Below, one piece after another: positions 6,090-10,987 of a stretch of DNA of 10,987 nucleotides. The notes beneath the pieces were generated by a model. The model saw only the letters and a program-made list of their open reading frames with translations, was not told the DNA's origin and did not search any database. Source of the DNA: an uncultured Parasphingopyxis sp. Lineage in GTDB: Bacteria; Pseudomonadota; Alphaproteobacteria; Sphingomonadales; Sphingomonadaceae. A program made the position numbers and the translations under genes. Where the stretch lies: NCBI GenBank assembly GCA_905479515.1, contig CAJQMX010000185.1, forward strand, positions 1 through 10,987, in the 5' to 3' direction. Within the stretch, counting starts at the first letter, position 1; every line of letters starts with the position of its first letter.

Positions 6090-6447
6090 TCTGAACCAAC
6101 TCGATCTTGCTTAGCAGTGTTTCCCGGTCGAACGGCTTCATGATATATTCGTCGGCACCGGCGTCCATTGCCTGCCGTATATGATCGACATCATTTTCGG
6201 TCGTGCAAAAAATGATCTTTGGCCGGTTTTCCAGAGCCATATCCTGAAGCACTTTGAGAAACTCCATGCCGTCCATGACGGGCATATTCCAGTCCAGCAG
6301 GATAATTTCCGGCACGTTCTGCCTCAAACTTTCAAGCGCTTCAGCGCCGTTACCGGCTTCCTCCACCGAAAAATCGAGCGTTTCAAGCATATGGCGAGCG
6401 ACTTTTCGAATGACTTTCGAATCGTCGATAACAAGACTTTTTTTCAC
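6061..6447 (-). CDS. cheY: CheY-like single-domain response regulator
   Basis: This 128-residue stand-alone receiver is presumably phosphorylated by CheA, carrying the signal to the flagellar motor. Visible residues are the acidic pair Asp8-Asp9 (SLVIDDSKV), phosphoacceptor Asp52 (ILLDWNMPVMDG), Thr83 (FCTTEND), Tyr101 and Lys104 (YIMKPFDRE). I place the start at GTG 6447, which gives the usual short KKSLVIDDS beginning and has AGGAG 7 bases upstream. An in-frame ATG at 6468 would add seven residues and lacks a good site. An 85-base gap separates it from cheW, the longest gap between the che genes. No phosphatase gene (CheX, CheC or CheZ) is in the window. A regulator adjusting CheA flux rather than the motor is also possible. 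Confidence 0.92.
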   Translation of the reverse strand: MKKSLVIDDSKVIRKVARHMLETLDFSVEEAGNGAEALESLRQNVPEIILLDWNMPVMDGMEFLKVLQDMALENRPKIIFCTTENDVDHIRQAMDAGADEYIMKPFDRETLLSKIELVQNEVDRGQPA

Positions 6448-6454
6448 ACAACTG

Positions 6455-6459
6455 CTCCT
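6455..6459 (-). promoter_or_regulatory. Shine-Dalgarno site deciding the cheY GTG start
   Basis: AGGAG on the minus strand lies 7 bases before GTG 6447. It falls inside the frame that would be coding if ATG 6468 were used, so it argues for the GTG start. Confidence 0.65.
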
Positions 6460-6532
6460 GACGAACATCCAGCGCGTTGTGAGTACAGGCGCGCGGTAAC
6501 TTTGGCGTTAATGGTTATGTGCGGGATCATCT

Positions 6533-6967
6533 TCATGCAGCCTTGACCTGCGGAGCAAGGATCAATGCAGCGGGGTCAATAACAACCATGGAGCAGCCAT
6601 CCACCTCGATCACGCCAGTCGAAATCCGGCGCCATCCCGCGTCGAATGCAGCACTCAGCTTTTCAGGGTGTTCTGCGCATTCGCAAACATCATGGACTTC
6701 CTCAACAGCGAGGCCGTAGAGAAAATCATCAACACATATAACGACAAGCGTTTGTCCCGCTGACACTGACGCAGGACGGCCATCAATTGCCGCAATGGTA
6801 TCGATCACCGTGATCACCTTGCTGCGCATCGCCGCAACGCCCGCAACCATTGGTGCGGCCAGTGACACGGGAATGATTTCGGATGCAGTGATGACCGATT
6901 CGACGGTTTCTGCGGGCATCGCGAACCGTTCGCCGCCAGTTTCAGCAACAAGATATAGCTGGTCCAT
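6533..6967 (-). CDS. cheW: Chemotaxis coupling protein CheW
   Basis: CheW links chemoreceptors to the CheA kinase in the polar signalling array. The 144-residue sequence is a single CheW domain. It begins with LYLVAETGGERFAMPAETVESVI, the usual first strands. The internal AAMRSKVITVIDTIAAIDG block corresponds to the family's G-x(2)-N-x-RG-x-(I/V)-(I/V)-PV-x-DL region in degenerate form. LVVICVDDFLYGLAVEEVHDV is the typical second-half block, and it ends GVIEVDGCSMVVIDPAALI. The gene starts 5 bases after the cheA stop codon, and its ribosome site (AAGGGA) lies across the end of cheA, so the two should be translated together. Confidence 0.9.
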   Translation of the reverse strand: MDQLYLVAETGGERFAMPAETVESVITASEIIPVSLAAPMVAGVAAMRSKVITVIDTIAAIDGRPASVSAGQTLVVICVDDFLYGLAVEEVHDVCECAEHPEKLSAAFDAGWRRISTGVIEVDGCSMVVIDPAALILAPQVKAA

Positions 6968-6972
6968 GGCGA

Positions 6973-9330
6973 CTATCCCTTCGCTTTCAGTCGCGCGTGA
7001 AGCGCATCGATGATCGCGGTGCGATCATAGCGATAAAGCTTGCCTTTGCCGGGTGACGGATCGGCGGAAAGCCGCACGACATTGTCCTGCCCTTCACCAG
7101 CAGCATAATCCGCGTCGCTGGCATCTATCACCAGTGCTGCGTCGACCGTCTCGTCAAAAGTAACCTGATATCCGGCCAGCTCGATCAGTGGAGCGAGCAG
7201 TTCACGCCGCCACATATCATCGCCGCCAATTACAAGACAAAGGGGATTGGCGGTTTGCTGCTTGTCAGCGTGCTGACTCGCGCCGCGCGAAAATTCGGAA
7301 AAGAGATAGTGTGCGTCGAGCAGCTCAACCGGCCCGCCACCAACGATTGCAACCCCGGCGATGCGGCCCGGCCGAACCGCTGGTTCGAATGCGGCGGGCA
7401 TTGGTCCAACATCAGCCGCACCGCTGTTGATGGCGTAGACAATTGCATTGTCACCATCGCTGAGACGCAGCAGCCGGACATTGCCGGTTTCCGGCAAAGG
7501 CGCGCATGTCACTACCGGGAGTGCTTCGTCATTCCACACCAGTCGCAACGCGCCGGCGCGTTCCGCAATTTGCGAAACGTCCGCATCAATAATTCGCTCG
7601 ACAAGCGCCATTCGAACGGCCCGGCATCGGCCGTCTCTATCTTCAAAGAACAAGGCATCGGGGCTGGCGGAAACTTGCTCGGGATAATGCGCATCATTTT
7701 GCGTGTTGCTGTTGAGCGACAATTGGAGGCCAGCGGCAGTCGCCAGTCCGGCAATATCGAGCAAAAGTAGCGGCATCCCGTTGTCTGGCAGTGCCGTACC
7801 GGCGTAAATCCCCGCGCCCATGATCCCGGGTGCCGCGGGCTTCACGACCAATTCCTCATGATCAAACACAGCGGATACCAGAATAGCATAGCGCTCACGG
7901 CGGCTGGAACGGACAATCACCAGATGATGATCGTCGGCGTATTCAGAATCAGTCTCTTCTGGTGCTTTGCCCTCAAGCAAGTTCCTCAACCGCACGACCG
8001 GAACACGGCTGTCCCGAATTCTGGCAAATTCGGCACCGCCGATGGTGCTGACCTGAGCCCGGCCCTTTTTCAGAGATACGATCTCTTCAATATTGGAGCG
8101 GGGTATCGCGTAGCGGGCACTTCCCACGCCAAAGATCAACGCCGGAATGATCGTCAGCGTCAATGGAACGAGCAGCGACAATTTTGTGCCTTCGCCCACT
8201 GTGCTTTCAATCTCGATCGTACCGCCGATACGCTCCACATTCGAGCGGACGACATCCATGCCAACGCCTCTACCCGAAACTGTGCTGACCGCATCAGCCG
8301 TAGACAGGCCGGGCTGAAACACGAGATCCAGCGTTTCCTTGTCGTCCATGGCTTTCACCACATCCGCCGCGACACTGCCACTTTGGACTGCGCGGTCTCC
8401 GAGCTTTCTCTGATCGATTCCGCGGCCATCATCGGCAATGCTGATCTGGATCTGATTGCCCGACTGGCGCGCGCTGATCCGCAAGATCCCGTCGCGGGGC
8501 TTGCCGTTCTTCTGTCGTTCGTCCGGATCCTCGATGCCATGATCAAGGGCATTGCGGACAATATGCGTTAAAGGGTCGCGCAGCATCTCGATCATTTCGC
8601 GATCAAGCTCCACATCAGACCCGTCAATCTCCAGCACAACCGACTTGCCGAGTTCCGCGGATAGATCGCGAACCAGCCTGGGCAATGCCGCAAACAGGCT
8701 CTCGATCCGTTGCATACGGGCCCAGGTGATTGCGTCGCGCATTTCAGCGACACAGGCGGACATGCGATCAAACGCCGCGTCGACTTGATCGTCACTATTC
8801 GCCTGGCGGATCTGGCGTGACAGTTCGTTGCGGGAGAGCACAAGATCAGAGACACCGCTCATCAACCGGTCAAGCAGCTCAAGAGGAACGCGGATACTGC
8901 GAGCAGGGTTGCGATGCTCGGCAATGCCATGATTTGAAGCAGGATGAATGTTTCCGTCATCATCGGAAGCAGTGAGAGCGGCGATCAGCGGTTCGTCGAC
9001 CGTCTCATCAATGTCTTCGCCCAGTTCCAGAGCATCTGTCATCTCGCCGATACGGTCAATTATTGCGAGAATTGTGCTGACTAGACCCGGTGTCGGTTCG
9101 CGTTTTCCGTCGCGAAGGTCCGCAAGGGCGCTTTCCGCTTCGTGGCTGACGCGTTGCAGATGTGTGAGATCAAGAAAACCGCAACTGCCCTTGACGGTAT
9201 GGACAAAGCGAAAAACGGCATCAAGCCGCCCGCTGTCTTTGGGATTGGCCTCCCAAGCAACAATTTCGCCGGAAATCGTTTCCAGCGTTTCCCGCGTTTC
9301 GGCAATGAATTCAGCCAGTAGGTCTTCCAT
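6973..9330 (-). CDS. cheA: Chemotaxis histidine kinase CheA with extra C-terminal domains
   Basis: CheA is the sensor-array kinase that phosphorylates CheY and CheB. Domains in order over 785 residues: an HPt domain (1-105) with phosphorylated His44 in HTVKGSCGF, then a short acidic linker (106-145) with no recognisable P2 domain. The dimerisation helices follow (about 145-210). The ATPase domain (about 215-390) has the N-box HIVRNALDHGIE (Asn260), DDGRGID (300-306) and GRGVGMD (353-359). A CheW-like P5 domain follows (about 393-530). A second, divergent CheW-like region (about 555-682) ends GGGPVELLDAHYLF. The last part (about 695-785, LCLVIGGDDMWRRELLAPLIELAGYQV) resembles a shortened receiver, with possible phosphoacceptor Asp736. 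ATG 9330 has only a weak ribosome site (ACGGGC). Confidence 0.95.
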   Translation of the reverse strand: MEDLLAEFIAETRETLETISGEIVAWEANPKDSGRLDAVFRFVHTVKGSCGFLDLTHLQRVSHEAESALADLRDGKREPTPGLVSTILAIIDRIGEMTDALELGEDIDETVDEPLIAALTASDDDGNIHPASNHGIAEHRNPARSIRVPLELLDRLMSGVSDLVLSRNELSRQIRQANSDDQVDAAFDRMSACVAEMRDAITWARMQRIESLFAALPRLVRDLSAELGKSVVLEIDGSDVELDREMIEMLRDPLTHIVRNALDHGIEDPDERQKNGKPRDGILRISARQSGNQIQISIADDGRGIDQRKLGDRAVQSGSVAADVVKAMDDKETLDLVFQPGLSTADAVSTVSGRGVGMDVVRSNVERIGGTIEIESTVGEGTKLSLLVPLTLTIIPALIFGVGSARYAIPRSNIEEIVSLKKGRAQVSTIGGAEFARIRDSRVPVVRLRNLLEGKAPEETDSEYADDHHLVIVRSSRRERYAILVSAVFDHEELVVKPAAPGIMGAGIYAGTALPDNGMPLLLLDIAGLATAAGLQLSLNSNTQNDAHYPEQVSASPDALFFEDRDGRCRAVRMALVERIIDADVSQIAERAGALRLVWNDEALPVVTCAPLPETGNVRLLRLSDGDNAIVYAINSGAADVGPMPAAFEPAVRPGRIAGVAIVGGGPVELLDAHYLFSEFSRGASQHADKQQTANPLCLVIGGDDMWRRELLAPLIELAGYQVTFDETVDAALVIDASDADYAAGEGQDNVVRLSADPSPGKGKLYRYDRTAIIDALHARLKAKG

Positions 9331-9378
9331 CGAGCCCGTCCAGGATAGTCTCTAGACAGCCTTGATGGGCCTTGTTGG

Positions 9379-9393
9379 TTAAGAAGGCGTTTA
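9379..9393. promoter_or_regulatory. Candidate CtrA-binding site upstream of cheA
   Basis: TTAA-N7-TTTA on the plus strand (TAAA-N7-TTAAC on the minus strand) matches seven of the eight fixed bases of the alphaproteobacterial CtrA box TTAA-N7-TTAA. It lies in the 72-base gap between the chpT stop and the cheA start, about 49 bases before ATG 9330, where a cheA promoter would be. One such match can arise by chance. The support is the location and the neighbouring chpT. Confidence 0.45.
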
Positions 9394-9402
9394 CCCGAAG
9401 GC

Positions 9403-10032
9403 TCAGTTGGCGAAAGTTACGCCGAAAAGCAGGACATTATCCTCAGGCTCAGAGACCATTACTTCGCCATGGCCTTCCTGAACCAGCACATGGACAAGCC
9501 AGGCCGCTGCAGCGCGCGGGGTCAGCGCTTCTTCATCGGTTTTGCCGAGCAATGCGGTTTTCAGCTCAGGATCAAGGACGATGCGCGTTCCTTCTGCGCG
9601 AACCACGATTTCTCCGCCCTCCGCACCCACCAGCAACGTTCCGCCGCGCACGAGCGCATCGGCCGCAATCAGCGCGAGATTGAGCAGGATCTTGATCTTG
9701 GCTTTTGACATGGACGGCTGTTCGACCATCCATTCCAGTTCCACTCGGCCTGTGTTGCCGACCAGACCCTCGATGGCGGTTTTGGCCTCACGGCTGTCGA
9801 TTTCGTCGTCAAAGCCGCCAGCAGCGCCGAATGCCAAACGAAAAAATTTGAGCTTTGTGGCTGATGTCCTGGCGCTCTCGGCAAGCAGCTCCATGCAGCG
9901 TTCGCGCATTTCGGGATCATGCTCATCGGCGAGCAATTCGATGCCATTGTTGAGCGCGCCAATCGGGCTCAACAGATCATGACACAGGCGCGATGCCAAA
10001 AGGCTCGCAAATTCAACGCTTTTGCTGTCCAT
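9403..10032 (-). CDS. chpT: Histidine phosphotransferase ChpT
   Basis: ChpT carries phosphate from the hybrid kinase CckA to the response regulators CtrA and CpdR in alphaproteobacteria. The 209-residue protein has the family's phosphorylated histidine in SRLCHDLLSPIGALNNGIELL (His18). A helix with LKFFRLAFGAAG follows, a characteristic ChpT block. The rest is an ATPase-like fold without the kinase G-boxes (SMSKAKIKILLNLALIAADAL near 110-127), so it is not a kinase. I start at ATG 10032, where AGGGA lies 10 bases upstream. ATG 10053 is in frame and would add seven residues (MDRDRPT), but its nearest ribosome-like site is about 14 bases away. The gene sits between the M67 protease gene and cheA on the same strand. 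Neither cckA nor ctrA is in the window. Confidence 0.9.
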   Translation of the reverse strand: MDSKSVEFASLLASRLCHDLLSPIGALNNGIELLADEHDPEMRERCMELLAESARTSATKLKFFRLAFGAAGGFDDEIDSREAKTAIEGLVGNTGRVELEWMVEQPSMSKAKIKILLNLALIAADALVRGGTLLVGAEGGEIVVRAEGTRIVLDPELKTALLGKTDEEALTPRAAAAWLVHVLVQEGHGEVMVSEPEDNVLLFGVTFAN

Positions 10033-10070
10033 TGTCGGGCGGTCCCTGTCCATTATCTACGCGCCAACCT

Positions 10071-10484
10071 CTAATGTCGGTTGGGCGATGGGCTTGCAAG
10101 AGCTAGCTCCACAGGTTCCAACTGCCCCGGGGAGATCACGCGCCATAGGCCCATCTCATCACCAGCCACAATGAGCCATAATCGGCCGATTTCAAGTGCC
10201 ATTTCGGCATCGCGCATTGAAGGCTGGGCAAGTCCGGTTGGATGGGAATGGTAATGGCCAATAATATGCGCGCCTCCGCTGCGCTCAGCCCGAATGGCCG
10301 TGAACAGTGTCGCCGGATCAATTTCAAAACTGTTTGCCGGATTATTGGCAACATTCGCAGTTGGTTGAGTGTAGGCAATGTGCGATTTTTCACCAAAAAG
10401 CAGGCCGCATATTTCGGTCTCGGGTGAGTCTGCCGCCTCGGTCAGAATTCGCTCCCGAGCGGCTCTTGATATTGTGACGATCAC
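10071..10484 (-). CDS. M67 (JAMM) family metallopeptidase
   Basis: This is a JAB1/MPN-fold zinc peptidase; related bacterial enzymes cleave isopeptide or sulfur-carrier-protein adducts. The complete JAMM motif is present: Glu24 in ETEICGLLFG, then HSHP (His79, His81), seven residues, Ser89, two residues and Asp92. The catalytic set is therefore intact. Proposed length is 137 residues from GTG 10484, which gives the usual MIVTISRAAR beginning. An upstream ATG at 10523 would add 13 residues but would run into the start of the divergent rluD. Neither start has a well-spaced ribosome site. Its substrate is unknown: no ubiquitin-like or ThiS/MoaD-like gene is next to it. It lies 38 bases upstream of chpT and may be co-transcribed with it. 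Confidence 0.88.
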   Translation of the reverse strand: MIVTISRAARERILTEAADSPETEICGLLFGEKSHIAYTQPTANVANNPANSFEIDPATLFTAIRAERSGGAHIIGHYHSHPTGLAQPSMRDAEMALEIGRLWLIVAGDEMGLWRVISPGQLEPVELALASPSPNRH

Positions 10485-10513
10485 CCCCAAATATCTAGGC
10501 GATGACGGGGGAT

Positions 10514-10987
10514 ATGTCGACATTGGAAGCGCGCATTTCAGCGGAAAATGATGGCTGGCGGCTGGACAGAGCGCTCGCCGCCACCTTGCCGCAATTTTCG
10601 CGTGAACGGCTGAAAAAGCTGATTTCCTCTGGCAATGTGCACGCCGTGGGTGGTGCAGAAGCCCGCGATCCCAAAAGAACCGTCAAAAAAGACCAGAGTT
10701 TCACAGTTTCGATCCCCGCCCCGGAACCTGCTGAGGCAATCGCACAGGATATCCCGCTGACCGTAGCGTTTGAGGATGAATATCTGATCGTTGTCGACAA
10801 GCCGGCAGGGCTGGTCGTTCACCCTGCCGCTGGAAATGCGGACGGAACCCTGGTGAACGCGCTTCTCCACCATTGTGCCGGGAATCTATCCGGAATTGGC
10901 GGTGTAGCGCGTCCCGGGATCGTTCATCGGATCGATAAAGGCACATCCGGACTGATTGTCGCTGCAAAGACGGATAAGGCCCATGTC
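10514..10987 (+). CDS. rluD: RluA/RluD-family rRNA pseudouridine synthase (5' part)
   Basis: The gene is cut by the right edge; 158 residues are visible of a usual 310-330. It converts specific uridines to pseudouridine in 23S rRNA; the RluD sites are in helix 69. An N-terminal S4 RNA-binding domain is visible (about 15-60, WRLDRALAATLPQFSRERLKKLI). The catalytic domain begins with YLIVVDKPAGLVVHP, and the HRIDKGTSGL motif carries the catalytic Asp141. The choice of RluD over RluA or RluC rests on overall likeness and is less certain than the family. ATG 10514 is used. ATG 10502 is in frame and would add MTGD; neither has a well-spaced ribosome site. It diverges from the M67 gene with at most about 30 bases between starts. 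Confidence 0.88.
   Translation, partial: MSTLEARISAENDGWRLDRALAATLPQFSRERLKKLISSGNVHAVGGAEARDPKRTVKKDQSFTVSIPAPEPAEAIAQDIPLTVAFEDEYLIVVDKPAGLVVHPAAGNADGTLVNALLHHCAGNLSGIGGVARPGIVHRIDKGTSGLIVAAKTDKAHV

Noticed and set aside
6495..6518. TAAC-N6-GTTA inverted repeat in the cheW-cheY gap, considered as a CtrA box
   Set aside because: Spacing and bases do not fit TTAA-N7-TTAA; after the TTAA the second half reads GTTA.
7858..8571. A 237-codon plus-strand open frame
   Set aside because: It lies entirely antisense to the kinase part of cheA, and its translation shows no domain or low-complexity-free hydrophobic pattern of a real protein.
10472..10484. GTGA-CGA-TCAC palindrome near the M67 start, considered as a CRP/FNR-type site
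   Set aside because: The spacer is 3 bases instead of the 4-6 of those families, and the sequence is explained by the first codons of the M67 gene.

Overview
The window looks like chromosomal DNA from an alphaproteobacterium, most likely a sphingomonad (order Sphingomonadales). The evidence is a chpT-type histidine phosphotransferase gene next to a cheA-W-Y-B-R cluster, small PspB/PspC-tail-like coiled-coil membrane proteins of the kind that follow pspABC in sphingomonads, an alphaproteobacterial class-A RNase P RNA, and a J-domain protein with an N-terminal Cys/His segment. Composition is moderately GC-rich. I see no insertion sequence, prophage, CRISPR array, tRNA or rRNA. The genus is inferred from family resemblance and was not searched.

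Layout. Positions 1-1059 (+) hold one partial and three complete tiny genes in tandem. Each complete one encodes an N-terminal membrane segment plus a coiled coil, and most end in a shared TD-x(5)-L-x(2)-EIE-x-LRD motif. They are probably the tail of a phage-shock-type envelope-stress operon whose front lies left of the window. A hairpin with a T-run closes this block, followed by a second strong hairpin. sufE (1214-1627, +) comes next and faces a J-domain protein gene (1631-2167, -) tail to tail with a 3-base gap. A Yip1-type membrane protein gene (2275-2880, -) follows.

The RNase P RNA gene rnpB (about 2972-3340, -) sits immediately downstream of an AmpD/AmiD-type amidase gene (3344-4042, -), and its candidate promoter overlaps the end of that gene. 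From 4141 to 10484, everything on the minus strand reads, in transcription order: M67 (JAMM) metalloprotease, chpT, cheA, cheW, cheY, cheB, cheR. The last gene, on the plus strand from about 10514 and cut by the window edge, is an RluD-family pseudouridine synthase. It diverges almost head to head from the M67 gene.

How the parts work together. CheA (kinase), CheW (coupler), CheY and CheB (response regulators) and CheR (methyltransferase) form a near-complete chemotaxis cassette. No receptor, CheD or phosphatase gene is visible. ChpT is the known phosphotransferase linking CckA to CtrA, the regulator of motility and cell-cycle genes in alphaproteobacteria. A near-consensus CtrA box lies between chpT and cheA, so the cassette may be under CtrA control; that is inference. 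The most unusual elements are the tandem Psp-like minigenes, the CheA with a second CheW-like domain and a degenerate receiver tail, and the rnpB promoter overlapping a coding end. Nothing here clearly amounts to a wholly new system.
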